Origin: Adineta vaga
Lineage: Eukaryota > Rotifera
Length of the DNA: 64,000 nucleotides
NCBI GenBank assembly: GCA_021613535.1
Contig: CP075494.1
Location: forward strand, 10,850,001 to 10,914,000
Direction of reading: 5' to 3'
Both the position numbers and the translations under genes were made by a program. Position 1 is the stretch's first letter. Every line of letters starts with the position of its first letter. This document shows positions 13,439 through 26,199 of this stretch, piece by piece. The notes under the pieces are model-generated. The model did no database searches. It saw only the letters and a list, made by a program, of their open reading frames with translations, and was not told where the DNA came from.

Positions 13439-15070
13439 TTAATTATAAGCTGGCCAATATAATTGTTGTCCTGTTGCTGCTGTTGTTGAATCGAATAAAG
13501 CTGTAGGAGCATCGTAGATTGCTTGTGAGGTTGATGTTGTTCCTGGATTAGTTAATGTTGATGAAAGATTGTTATTTGATGTTGTTGCTCCAGTTAAATT
13601 CGCGAGATTAAATTGAGAAAATAGATTTGTTGGCCATGTTGCCGCTGTACTACCTGCTGCTGATGTTAAAAAAACAGGCTGCTGAAGAGTTGATTGTTGT
13701 GCTAATGGATAATAAACCACATTGGAACTAAACAAATGAAGAAAAGAAATGAATATCAAAACGAATCGATGTTGATATTTTTTTTGTTCTATAGATTGGA
13801 AATAAAAATGCTATAATCGAAGTCAAACCAAAAATACAAACGAGAGCCAACAAACACAAATGCAAACAAAATTCACACATAGGTGATATTGATATGGGAA
13901 TAGAAGGAGAGAAACTTTGATTTTAATTGTGCGAAATAAAATCAAGAAAATCTTTACACTCAGTTGGATATTTTATCGATAGACACACAATGACAAACAA
14001 ACAATTCAAATAACCAAACCAAAATAAAAGTAAAAATAACACAATATACACAAGCACCTTTAAATATATATATTTATTCATTTTAACTGTTCATCCATTG
14101 ACAGCACTTTGTATTAGCCTATAGAGACAGAAGGAAGAAAAGTATGTCGTATTTATCATTTTCCTTTCCCTTTCTTCTTTCATATCTTTAGAAAAAAATC
14201 AAAAAACATAGGTTTTGTTTATCTAACTCTTACTCAATTGTCTTCCATTGCTTCTCAGCCACCGGCAGAAAATGTTCTCTGTTTTCGCTCATTATTCCAT
14301 TGAACGAAGATGTTTTCTTTTAGTATAGTTCTATGTCTCATTTTGTTTCAATTTGATCAAAAGAAAAGAGCAAATAGAACAAGACAAGAAGCCTAGTTGA
14401 TCTCGAGAGAAAAGAGAAAGACAATTAGAAATAAAGAAATGGCTTCTTTCTCAAGAAAAAAAAATCAAATCTATATGCAAAATCAGACATGTCATTACAT
14501 TTGCATTCAATCGAAATGAAACAATATGATTTGTTAATAAGTGATAATTATATACATACGGATAAGCAGCAGCCGTTGATTGATAAGCCGGCATACGGGC
14601 AAGTAAACCGTAACTGACTAAAACAAAAACACTTGTTTGTTGTAAGAATATCAAAGAAATGAACATACGCGGTAAAGTTGCAGTTCGATTTTTTGCACCA
14701 AGATATGCAAGATTCACATTAGCACGACGTCCATCAATAGTTGGATTTAGATCTTTAACAGCTGCTTCAGCTTCTTCTCGTCGTGACATTGTTACCTACA
14801 TAAGACAATTTAGAATAATACATCATTGAAATTTTTACATACAAATCCATAACCACGTGATTTTTTCGTATTTCGATCTGTAATCACAACTGCTTCTTCA
14901 ATATCTCCAAATTTCGAAAAAAAAGCTCGTAATGTTTCATCAGTAGTATGATATGGTAAACCTATAGAGAAAAAAAAGGAAACAACCGTTCAGTATTTTC
15001 TGTTTAATATTATCTTACCTCCAACAAATATTTTTGTAAATGTTGTATCTGTTTGCAGATTTGCTTGCAT
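13439..15070 (-). CDS. RBM24/RBM38-like RNA-binding protein
   Basis: Five exons join in frame: 15070-15019, 14961-14843, 14795-14669, 14617-14560 and 13727-13439, giving 214 residues. One RRM fills the first half: RNP2 is KIFVGGLPYH and RNP1 is SRGYGFVTM, followed by the family-specific [20 protein letters not shown]. This matches the RBM24/RBM38 (SEB4/SUP-12) family, which binds GU-rich sites and controls muscle splicing and mRNA stability. The second half is Ala/Thr/Ser/Gln-rich with a tyrosine at YYPLAQQ, as in the family's disordered tail. The last intron is long for this window (about 830 bases). The ATG at 15068-15070 follows a CTAG acceptor-like site, so an upstream untranslated exon is likely. 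RBM24 and RBM38 cannot be told apart here. Confidence 0.88.
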
Positions 15071-15749
15071 TGATAATTGTCTTTTACTAGAGTTAAATGA
15101 AATTTAAGTCAAGGATTATCTAGAAGTAATATAAATCGTTCGTTTATGGGAACAAACTACTGCTGATATTTGTCGCATATGACACAATCATATTTGATTC
15201 GATCTTGCTATGTCTCATGATAAGGAAAGGAAATAATTTAACGAAAAATCAATCGTGCTCACCAAACAATTCATAGAAGTAAAAATGAAGTGTACTCTCT
15301 CTCTCTCTTTCTCTCTCTTTGTGTTCTGAGAGCTACTCTCCTATATAAACAAAATGAATGTACCGAAGGCTTTCTCTTCTCTTTCGTTTTCTTCTCATCT
15401 GAAAGAAACAGAATGAACGATGAACCAATGAAATTTTCGTGCGAAAATAGAACATTGATGTACTTAAACGGAACAATTGACATTCATTTTCAAGTTGTTT
15501 CCTCTTGCAGATTGACAATGTTCAACATACGAGCACAATATCTTTCGTTCCTACTCGAGAATGAGAGATAATACGGTAGTTCACTGAACAAGACGATCTA
15601 GAATTCTTTTTTTTTCTCTATATATTGACGGGTCAATCTATGCTTCATTAGAGACAAAAGTTAATCAAAAGAGTTTTCTTTATTAATATTTATGATTCTG
15701 GACATAATAAAGTGTCATACATGTATGTTTGATAGAAATTTTATTGTTC
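15071..15749. other. 5' flank of RBM24/38-like gene with CT microsatellite
   Basis: About 680 bases without a convincing gene. It contains a pyrimidine-rich CT repeat at 15293-15321. The overlapping short ORFs on both strands follow this low-complexity tract and are not supported as genes. Confidence 0.5.
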
Positions 15750-16412
15750 TTATTTGTTAGTATGTTCGTATGGATATCCAGTAGATCTTTGTGAGGGTGA
15801 ACTATGTATAATTCCATCAGTTGCTAGTTGAGCAGTGTTATTTGGTGATTGGAAATTCAAATCTATATAACGAACGTTATCAATTGTCGCCGTTGAACGA
15901 ATATTTGGTTGTTTCGCTGAAACATTACTTGATGTAATTGATGCTTGTGGTGCTCGATTACCCCCCATATTGACGGCAATGTTTATTTCCATGACACAAG
16001 TACGTGAATTACCGTTTCCTGGACGACGTGTTGGATCTACAACAACATTAGCTGTTGGTATACGTCGTGAATATTCACCACCTCGTCGATCTATTTCTTG
16101 AAGATTATTACCACCAGCAGGTTGTTGAATTGAATATTGATCATCACGACTTCGGTTGATACTTCCATATGCACTATCTCTAGTTCGTTGCATATCATCA
16201 TCTTGTCGTCGATTTGATGTAAACGAACGGTCTACAGCTTGTCGTTCAGCTGTATGAAAATCATTTGATGGTTTGACAAGTTTTGAGACTGTTGGAGTTT
16301 CTGACCGAAATTCATATCGATTATCTATATCGTTATCTAAGAAGAAGTTGATGATTTTTTTTCTTCTATTTAAATAGATTTGCTAATCCTTACTTCTTGA
16401 TGTATATGCCAT
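15750..16412 (-). CDS. Unrecognised disordered protein, 201 residues
   Basis: I do not recognise this gene. Two exons, 16412-16394 and 16336-15750, join in frame (AGA A/AT gives Arg-Asn). The product begins MAYTSRNNDIDNRYEFR and is rich in Arg, Ser, Asn, Gln and Asp. It has no predicted membrane span or signal peptide by eye. The charged, polar composition (DRSFTSNRRQDDDMQRTRDS, then EIDRRGGEYSRRIP) suggests intrinsic disorder. A more ordered segment, SRTCVMEINIAVNMGGN, lies near the middle. It is on the same strand as RBM24/38 upstream of it, 680 bases away. The splice and the 587-base open second exon support a real gene. Confidence 0.55.
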
Positions 16413-17664
16413 AAGGATGTACTGTTTTTTTTTATGATAGTCGTATTGGTTGAAATGTGGTTAAGACAAAAACTCCGATGTAGGTGCCGAAAGACTGTCG
16501 ATATATGAAACAAAAATGATCGTCATCATAAAGAACGCTTGAGAAGTACATACATACCACAACGACAATAAAAAATACTAACGCCTCTTCCTTTTTATTT
16601 TACGAAGAAAAAAAAATCACGATGAAGATAAGCAATGATTTGTCATCTTACTTGTTAAATATATGCATACTTACCTACAAAGGTATGCAACTTGTTGATG
16701 ACAAAAAAAAAATCTTTCACAAAAGACTAACACATGCTTATCATAGTACAGATCGTGCAATCGAGAAGGAAGGAAAAGAAGAAAAAAAAACAACTTAATT
16801 AACTGATGTCTTTCAAAGAATTTTATTTGGCTACGGACGATTAAATATTTTTAAATAGAAGTTTCATGTAGTATATCAACAATCGTATCATATTACAAGT
16901 AACATTTTATGACAGGGCTTATATCTTTATAAGCTGTTGTTGTTGTTGTTGTTCTGCCGGCAATTTCAACTTACATTTCACATTTTGTTTTTTTCGCGAA
17001 TTTGAATCTTAGCAAATACGTTGACATGTAATAGAAAGATTTATTTCAAAGGAAAGAAACCTTCAAATATTGTCTGGAATTAACAAAAAGGAAACAGTGT
17101 TGAAAATGTAATAACCAAGGTCATTGATATTGACATGAAATCTTTTTTTAACATACATGAATAATCTTGTCGAACATTAAGTTAAAAAATCTAATTTTGA
17201 TTCTCTCACGAAATACAATATACTACTCATTCAACTCTTAGTACTTTGTTTTTTCAACACTTCATAATCATTGTATCTGTTTATATTTATATAATTATAT
17301 ATTTCTATATGATGACATTGTTGTTTATCAAAGTAAACGAATGTTTGTCAATGTGATTATTTCCTATTCATTCGAAGAAATCTTCTGTCTCAATTGATTA
17401 CAATACTTTCATTCAGAAATATATAGCTCAAGGCTTTCGATTGCCATAACCGCCCACTTCAGATTACATAGTCCCCTTTAACTAGTTTTCTTCATATCAC
17501 AACCTTGAACTTATTTTATACTAATGGATTGGAGTGAGAATCAAATTCAATAAACAAAAACATAATTTATCTCTCCTATGAAAGAAATTCTTTCTCTCTT
17601 CATCAAAATAATCAACTGAATCTTTTATTTAAGAAAGAAAAACGAAGCACTGTATCAACTAGAT
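16413..17664. other. Non-coding stretch with GTT repeat
   Basis: About 1.25 kb with no convincing reading frame. It holds the 3' region of the Ras-like gene and the promoter side of the disordered-protein gene. A (GTT)n repeat lies at 16936-16954. Nothing else stands out. Confidence 0.5.
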
Positions 17665-18509
17665 TTATTGTTGTGCACAACTATGTCGTTTATTACCGGT
17701 ACGTTGATTTTTACTTTCCGAAACACTTGGATCCGAAGAACGACGCATTACATCTGGACTAAATGTCATATTAATATTTGCTAAATGAAGTAAAATTCGA
17801 AATGCATTCAATATAGTTTCACGTTGATGACATGTTGTTTCTACGAATGTTGCATGCCATTGATCGCGTACAATGCCTTCAGCATAATCTCGTGTTACAA
17901 TACGTTCACCAAGTTCAACATCACATTTGTTAGCAATAATAACCATTGGTATTGTACGTCCTGTATCACCTTTGATTTCGTAAACAAGTTGTCGCATCTG
18001 TCGAGCAATATTAAATGAATGTGCATCGTTAACTGCATAGAGAATAAGAAATGCATCACCATGTGATATAGCAAGACGTCTCATAACGGGAAATTCATCA
18101 ATACCAGCTGTATCTAAGATTTCCAGAGTAATTCGACGATCGACAAGTGTAAGTTCAATACTATGCATTTCATCGACAGTTTCTTTATGATCAGGAAGAA
18201 ATTTTTCTTGTAAAAATTGTTGGCATAAACATGTTTTACCTGTTGAAATAAGTAACAAAAGAAAAATATTGAAGAGGAAATCATTTTTGAGCGAATCAAC
18301 TTACCAACTTTTGTAGCTCCAAGAATAACTATTCGAAGTTTTTCTTGATTTGTTTCCGGATCGATTGTTACTGATCGTTTGCTATGTAAATGATGACGTT
18401 GATGATGACTAATCTTATAGTATCGACGATTAGTCGATGGTGTCGGCAGATGAACTTGATCAGTTTCAAGTTTTAGTGTAGAAATTTCATTTGTCGGATC
18501 TGATTTCAT
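17665..18509 (-). CDS. Ras-family small GTPase, Dexras/RASD-like
   Basis: Two exons, 18509-18305 and 18239-17665, join through the P-loop and give 259 residues. G-motifs visible are the P-loop (VILGATKVGKTCL), switch II (LEILDTAGIDEFPVMRRLAI), and the base-specific NKCD. The phrase ending FPVMRRLAISHGDAFLILYA and the later FSPDVMRRSS are closest to Dexras1/Rhes (RASD) proteins. An N-terminal extension of about 70 residues is basic and His/Arg-rich. Two departures: the usual SAK (G5) motif reads ETTC, and the protein ends in SCAQQ, not a CAAX box, so prenylation as in RASD1/2 is not expected. The first ATG (18507-18509) is preceded by a TAG acceptor-like site near 18530, so an untranslated first exon is likely. 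Assignment to RASD rather than another divergent Ras subfamily is tentative. Confidence 0.8.
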
Positions 18510-19480
18510 TGAATTATTTGTTTTAGTTACATTCAGACTATTCAAGTATTAATAGGATGTGCGTGTTCAGTCAATACTGATTGAGAAAAACCTCACGACA
18601 ATTAAATGAAATATATATTCATATATAGACATAGATAAGGAGATAACAAAAGAGGAAAATGAGAGAAAGAAGGGAGCAAAAAGTGGCAGCTGTGAAAAAA
18701 GATGTCTTCCTCATTTTTCTCTCTCTCTCTCTTTCTCCTTCTCCCTCTTTTTTCTGTTTCCGCCTTTTCTTCTCCTTGTTCACTATTCATCACAGTCTTT
18801 ATGACACATATCCGGTTATTACAATTAGCACATTTAGTTTAAATACTGTCCTTTTCTTTTCTCTTCGTTTGTTTTATGTCACTTCAACTTCAATTCAAAT
18901 CGAAACATGTGATACACACCCTGAAACACTATATATATATATATATATAGTTATTAATATGTTCACTGTATCAACTGATTAAGAAAAAGGCCACGAGAAA
19001 TAAAAAACTTTTGTCAACGTTCGTCTGTTATTAGGTAGATAAAATGCCGAGTAAGTATAACGACTATCAATCGACTAATTATAGCTTCAAGTAATATTAA
19101 CCTATTCATAATGAAAAAAAAAGATCTTTGTTCAAAAAGTAATGTCGACATTCTCTAACGGAAAGAAATCAAAAGATTTAATCGTGCGTATAATGTTGAA
19201 TTTACTCTGAACATTCCTTGTCAGTCAACATATCACCAAAAGTAACCATTTGCTTAACTTATATATATATATATATATATATGTGATATTTTTCTGATCA
19301 TCTTTCTATTTTGCTCATATCGAATTTCAATAATTCTCGTCACGTTTTTGAACTTGTTTGCAACAACAAAAGAACTAATTGAATAAAGCAAATCTTCCAT
19401 AAATTCTTTTTTTTTTCGCTATCATATATACGATTTTTATTATGATTGATGAAATTCATTGGATTCTCATAGGAGATTTT
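18510..19480. other. Intergenic stretch with CT and TA repeats
   Basis: This region upstream of the Ras-like gene contains a CT-rich tract near 18718-18752, a TA repeat near 18931-18950 and a second TA repeat near 19259-19282. No gene is supported; the overlapping ORFs are low-complexity. Confidence 0.5.
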
Positions 19481-20148
19481 CTATTCCGTTTCACATGATT
19501 GTTCAATAAGTTTGGCCATTTTATCAATTAAATATTCATGAGCAACATCAAATGTTTCAATGTCAATATCATGATTCGATTTGGAAATTTGTTCATGTAA
19601 TTTAATTGCTAGATTATGTGGACATGAAAAATAATCTTGTTTGTTTAAAATATGTTCTTTATAAAATGTACATGTACAGAAATTACTCGTTGATAATGTA
19701 TAAACAGATACTTGATTTTTATTTGCATGAAATTGATAAAGACGACGCGAAGGAAAATCAGTTGTATGATATAAAACAAGACGTTTTGTATGTTTAAGTA
19801 GATCAATTGCATTTGTTAAAATTTCATACCCATAAAATAATGCTAAACCTATCGAAGAAATAGAAAGATATATAATTTGTTATTCTTTTCTCATCATCAA
19901 ATTCATATGCTTCTTTGACTCTTTAAATTCACGTGCGGACAGGAAAAATTCTTTCGTGCATGTTCTTTATTCATTGTCTAGGGCAGATATAGATTCTAAT
20001 TCTTAATGAAGTCTATCCTGAATGATTCGTACGCAGTCAACGATATAAAATCACCTTTCATTATTTTATCATCGATCATTTTCAATTCATCATATGTTTT
20101 TGCAACTTCATTTAATAAAACACGTTCAACATTCAGAAGATAATTCAT
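19481..20148 (-). CDS. ZSWIM7: ZSWIM7 (SWS1), Shu-complex SWIM-domain protein
   Basis: Two exons, 20148-20055 and 19848-19481, give 153 residues, near the family's usual 140. The N-terminal helix (MNYLLNVERVLLNEVAKTYD) is followed by YEILTNAIDLLKHTKRLVLY and PSRRLYQFHANKNQVSVYTL. The SWIM zinc motif follows as FCTCTFY...SCPHNLAIKLHE, giving the CxCx(n)CxH pattern. ZSWIM7 partners SWSAP1 in the Shu complex, which promotes RAD51 filament assembly in homologous recombination. The ATG at 20146-20148 lies directly after a TTTTAG site, so a 5' untranslated exon is possible. The gene lies 276 bases downstream of ATP5MF on the same strand. The split of the exons and the zinc ligands make the call fairly secure, though the protein family is short and fast-evolving. 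Confidence 0.8.
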
Positions 20149-20423
20149 CTAAAAGAAAACAAATCCGATCGTTGCTTTCCTTTAGTCACAGACATTGTAG
20201 TTTGTCAGGAGGTGGTCTTTTCACAATAGGTGAATTGTAAAGTATTGTTTTTATTTTCAAATTTTTATTCATACTGTTCAATAAAGATATATTGGTTTGA
20301 TGACTTCAACTTCCTAAACGTTTATTTTGAAAAGAAAATCACACACTTAATAGCTAGGCAGGGAACAAAAATAAGGAACCGGAAAAGGAGTGATAATGAT
20401 AGTCTTCTTAGTTCAATGCAAAT

Positions 20424-21061
20424 CTAATGGTATTTGGCCCATTTGTATTGTTCTAAAGAAAACAAAAACAAATGACATGTTAAAATCTAGAAAATTATTG
20501 AAAAAGTAAATTGAAACATACTTCTGTCGGGTATGGCATAGAAGACGAAGTTAAAAAGTGAAGCGACAACAAAAATTTGTGTATACCAAATAAGATTTGG
20601 TTTCTTGTTATCCAAATAAGCACGGTAAAATTTCCAGAAAGCTAAATTTAAAAAACGAAAATTGATATATCAACATTTGTACCTGATATTCTTCGTCTCA
20701 GATTAACTTACTGCGAATACCACCTTGATAAACTCCCATTGGAGTTTTATCTCGTCGTGCAACCCATGCGGGAATATCAGCTAGTTTAACATCACCGAAA
20801 TGAAGATCCCCTAGAAATAGGAAAAAAAAGACAATAGATAAGACGAAAATTGTCTTGTAATTTAAACGAACGTTTTCCATAGTAACGCCATGGACAATAA
20901 GGACCATGTACGCGTGGATTGAAATCACGTGGGTATTCGTTGAAGACTTTTAAATATTGTGCCAAGTTTAGATATTGTAATGGATCCCACTTAGCTTTAA
21001 TTCGATCGGGATTGCCCGGGATAATGGTTTCATTGGTTTTACTATACCACGCGTCACCCAT
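20424..21061 (-). CDS. ATP5MF: ATP synthase subunit f, mitochondrial
   Basis: Four exons join in frame: 21061-20872, 20810-20712, 20641-20522 and 20452-20424, giving 145 residues. Family landmarks are EYPRDFNPRVHGPYCPWRYY, then FGDVKLADIPAWVARRDKTP, a single membrane span (IFVVASLFNFVFYAI) and the basic KYH end (KWAKYH), as in insect and vertebrate subunit f. This small subunit sits in the membrane Fo part of mitochondrial ATP synthase and helps hold the dimer. The protein is longer than usual (about 90-107) because of about 40 extra N-terminal residues (MGDAWYSKTNETIIPGNPDR and onward). No in-frame ATG lies near the conserved core, so the extension appears real. The final exon encodes only nine residues. 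Confidence 0.88.
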
Positions 21062-21673
21062 GATCACTGTTCGATCTGAAAATAATGAAAAAATTTTCGA
21101 TTATTCATATGGAAAACTAGAGAATTGATCTTCGAATCCGAAAAAAATAATAATAACAATTTGTTGTCGCCATTACCACCATTTTAAGACCACTCTTATT
21201 GTCCAATCAGAAATAGATGGCGCTATTTGCAACTCATGTTTGGATGTATCTACAAACAATACAAAAAATAGCAGTCTTACTATTTAGTAAATTTACTAGT
21301 CAAATAAATATACTTTTTGCACTGATGAATCAATCGGCCAGATCTTTTTTGTATTTTCCATAAGATTTTGTTGATATATTAAAAGATTTTTGTATGTATT
21401 GTGTTGCATTCTTTTAATGTATTTAATCAATAAATCTGAAGAGTATCATAACAATAAAAAGCGAAAAAAGAGAACAAATAGAAACGGATGATGTTAATCT
21501 GAATGTTGCGATAATAGAGAGAAACGTGTGGAATGACAAAAATGGAATAAGAGAGAGAAAAGCACGTCTATATTCACAATCAACACATTGCTAACCATCG
21601 ACATACAACATCTAATAAAAATATACACACAAGCATGCGCACAGTGTTAAACACATGAGAAAATGAAATCTGT
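21062..21673. other. Intergenic stretch between ATP5MF and actin 3' end
   Basis: It holds the ATP5MF promoter side and the actin 3' UTR. No reading frame of substance is seen. Confidence 0.5.
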
Positions 21674-22951
<1,278 letters not shown>

Positions 22952-23010
22952 TTAGAAATGTTGTTGAAGTAGTGTTGATTTGAAATGGTGATAGACCACT
23001 ATTTTGTTTC

Positions 23011-23024
23011 GATATATATAATAT
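23011..23024 (-). promoter_or_regulatory. TATA-rich element upstream of actin
   Basis: A TA-rich tract about 80-95 bases upstream of the actin ATG is in the right place for a core promoter. The assignment is by position and composition only. Confidence 0.35.
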
Positions 23025-23080
23025 ACGGACGACTAAATGTTTCTTCTCTCTCTCGTCGGCTTGAAATTCTATTTGTATCA

Positions 23081-23090
23081 CCATATAAGG
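23081..23090 (-). promoter_or_regulatory. CArG box (SRF site) in actin promoter
   Basis: The ten bases CCATATAAGG fit the serum response factor consensus CC(A/T)6GG exactly and lie 151-160 bases upstream of the actin start codon. SRF-CArG control of actin is well known in animals, so this is a likely functional site. Confidence 0.6.
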
Positions 23091-23099
23091 ACATGAGAG

Positions 23100-24855
23100 G
23101 CAAATATTCGAACCAATGAATAAAAAGTAATGCGGATTGAAGAACGCAAGTGAAGGTGGAGAGTATGTGCACGCGTATGAATAGAACGAGTGTGAGCTGA
23201 TGTTTTAGTCATGTCCCATAGAGAAAGTCATTGCTGCTCGTAGTAAATAAAATCATATTTAATCATGGCATAGAGATTAGTCATCATCCGTCATGTTGTT
23301 AATCAAAACAAAGTTAACGAAAACAATTTTTTATTTATTCATTTTTATTCTATTAAACACTATTCTTTGAAGTAAAAAATCTTGGATATACCACAATATA
23401 TATATATATATTATATTAGCTCTAGAAAAGAAATGTAATATAATCTTTGAACTTTGCTTGATATTCTAGTTTCTTGAGAATACAGCTAACTTCATTATTC
23501 ACAACTGTGTCACGTAATTCTTTTGACAATTGGTTAGATTAATTCTTGATTATATTGATTTCAATCGTTGTATATAAAAAAGTGTCGATTATGTAATGAA
23601 CTACAAAATCAAATATTTAGATTCAATCATTTTATATCATATTTTCTTCTCTGATTTGCAGAGTAAATGTAACGTATTGACAGTAGTATGCCCGCTTATC
23701 AACCAATCACGATTTTGAATGTATAATACAGAAAAATTCCCTTCGACGTGTATCGTCTTCAAACAATGTTCTCTTCAAGATATTTCTGAGAAATTTTTAT
23801 GTTTTGCACATAAAATGCTCTCGTCGATGTGATATATTTGTACCCATATATCATCTCGATAATACAGAATCAACAACAAAATAATGATTTGATTAATAAA
23901 AGAACTGACTCAGCTGTTGAAGCATCATAAATTCGTATCACATCTTCAATAATCGATAGACATATTTATATATGTACTAATCGTGACATTATAAAAGGTA
24001 AAACATTTTACGAGGGAATGTCGAAAAAACGTTGTACGTAAACGTTTTTCATTGCTATCGAACCCGACGATTATTACAACAATTCTCATAATTACTTTCT
24101 AAATCAACGATAAAAGAAAACATATATGAATAAGTATCAGTAGGTGTTCGATTAGTTTAAATTAAGGCACTTTATTGAAGATTTTCGATTGATTTAGGTA
24201 GCTATTCATACATAAAAACAATAAATAATCAAGTCCATAACTTTCTCAGAATTTTATTTTGCTGACGTTAGTTCTATAGAATCAGCAGTATAAATACAAT
24301 GTCCTTGCTTATTCAAAAACACCTACTTTGTATGTCATCGGTTTGATGTTTACCGGAGTATTACTTTAATAAAAAAAAGTACAAAAGTGTTTACTACCAC
24401 AAGTATCAATTTGATAGATACAGTTTTTTATCATGCATACGTTTTGCATTCAGATCAATATTACTTTTGTTTCAAAACTATTAATCTATTATAACATTAT
24501 ATTTTCGATTTAATTTCTCTGATTGTGCCATAGCTTTGATTTTTTAAATTCATTTTTAAAAAACAAACGTTAATAATCTTTGGCTGGCATCCGTGTGATT
24601 CGAAAACGATTGTGAATAATTATGAGACGATAATTTTAATTTCGGGAAAGGACTGTTTAGAGAAGTTATTGAACTGATGCTTGATAAAACTTGGATTAAA
24701 TATAGTCAACATATCATGTTACTTGTCGACATAATTGACTAGTGAGCAATGAGAAATGATAGAATGGTTTTTAAAAAAAAAGTAAAATCTCTATGAAAAA
24801 ATGAAAGTTTTTAATAGTTGTTATAGAGATATCTTCTATTGAACTAAAGATAAAA
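23100..24855. other. Gene-free stretch between actin and hydrolase
   Basis: About 1.75 kb with no supported ORF, apart from the left copy of a direct repeat (23921-24021, with weaker similarity from 23844) described separately. A TA repeat lies at 23397-23412. Confidence 0.5.
23921..24021 (+). repeat. Left copy of 101-base direct repeat
   Basis: This copy begins AGCATCATAAATTCGTATCA and matches 26766-26866 in the same orientation at 94 of 101 positions by my count, with no gaps. A further short match (CCATATATCATCTCGATAA) lies 77 bases upstream at 23844, against 31 bases upstream in the other copy, so this copy has about 46 extra bases there. The two copies flank the alpha/beta hydrolase gene. 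Confidence 0.85.
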
Positions 24856-26199
24856 CTATTGTTGGATAACCACACGTAGGAAATATTTGATTGCATATGT
24901 CGATAATTGACCACCTGGACCATTGAGATTATAATCAAAACCATGTGTAGCCCATGGTAGTCGAAGAAAATAATTGGGAACATCATGTTCATTTAATTTA
25001 TTACTAAGACGACGAGCATGTTCATCAAACACTAATGAATCAAGTGCACCATGTAAATGTAGAGTTGGTACTGTATGTTTGGTAACAAATTCAATTGGTG
25101 AACTGTCACGATATTTTTCCGGTATGTCAGGATAACTTCCACCAAGGTATCTTTCAAGTGTTCGATATGAATTTAAAACTAATGGATTTGTTGGTGTCAT
25201 ATAACCCCATATCATATCTACTGGTCCATAAAAATTGATTGCACCTTTGATACCTAATTGCTTGAGTTTATATGCTGACAGTAATGCTATTTGTGCACCA
25301 GCTGAACGACCAAGAAGTACAAAGTTTTCAATATCAATATTCAATTCATCAGCATGATTTCTTAAATAATTTAATGCTGCAGTTGCATCTTCAATTGCTA
25401 AAGGATATTGCCACTTTGGAGCTAATCGATAATTAATTGCAACAACATGGTAACCAATTTGTGCTAAATGACTATTGAGTTCAGGTAATTGCTTACTATT
25501 ACCACTCACCCATGAACCACCATGTATAACAACTACACAGGGTCGTTTACCAGAAACACACGATTCATAGTAATCTAATGTTAAACTAGTATCATCATAT
25601 TTTACATAGGTAAATGTACGATACGATATTTTAGGTACGAATTGAAAAAGTTTAACGATACTAAAAGGTACATCATTTGAAAAATGTTGATTTCTAGTTG
25701 ATGTACTACGATCATGTTCGAATGCTTTTTTTAAATTTTTTGTTAAATTCTGAGCAATAAAATAAGCTCTAATGATTGGAGATAAATATAATAGTAAAGC
25801 AATCAAGCCAATGATTGTTCCTAACAGAGTAGAAAAACCGATTTGAGTACTAATTAAGAGTGTCAAGGTCGTTAATATGATAAAAACAACCGAATATTCA
25901 TTTACAAAAATAGCTGCCAACCATAACATTGAAGTAGGAGCTTTGAATATGTTCAATAATGAGAGAAGAAACAGTGAAATCAATATAACAAGACGAATCC
26001 TAAAATAAAAAATCACTTCGTTTTTCTACTGTTAAAAATTCATGTTGAACAACATGCGTAATATCAATCTATTTCAATATATATCAAGCATCTTGTAGTT
26101 CTTCAATTAAACTTACGATATATAATAAGCGATTAGAGCCATCAAAATACCAAACAACGCTTCGATACCGTACACATGCTTTGTATTCATTTTTACCAT
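24856..26199 (-). CDS. Alpha/beta hydrolase (esterase/lipase type) with N-terminal membrane segments
   Basis: Two exons, 26199-26117 and 25999-24856, give 408 residues; one intron lies after residue 28 and the remaining 1.14 kb is uninterrupted. Residues about 10-27, 30-45 and 52-104 contain hydrophobic spans, so the catalytic domain is membrane-anchored. It carries the oxyanion motif HGGSW (about 187-191), the nucleophile elbow GRSAG (Ser near 260), the acid in HGALDSLVF (Asp near 348) and the base in ATHGFDY (His near 380). This is the hormone-sensitive-lipase/carboxylesterase arrangement. All triad residues are present, so it should be an active ester hydrolase; the substrate is unknown. 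Combined N-terminal membrane spans and an almost intronless body resemble bacterial esterases, so horizontal acquisition is possible. Confidence 0.85.

Noticed and set aside
15290-15571. Overlapping ORFs near the CT repeat
   Set aside because: They arise from the CT/GA microsatellite and lack any domain or splice support.
24771-24992. 73-residue reverse ORF at the hydrolase 3' end
   Set aside because: It is a frame shadow of the hydrolase coding sequence.
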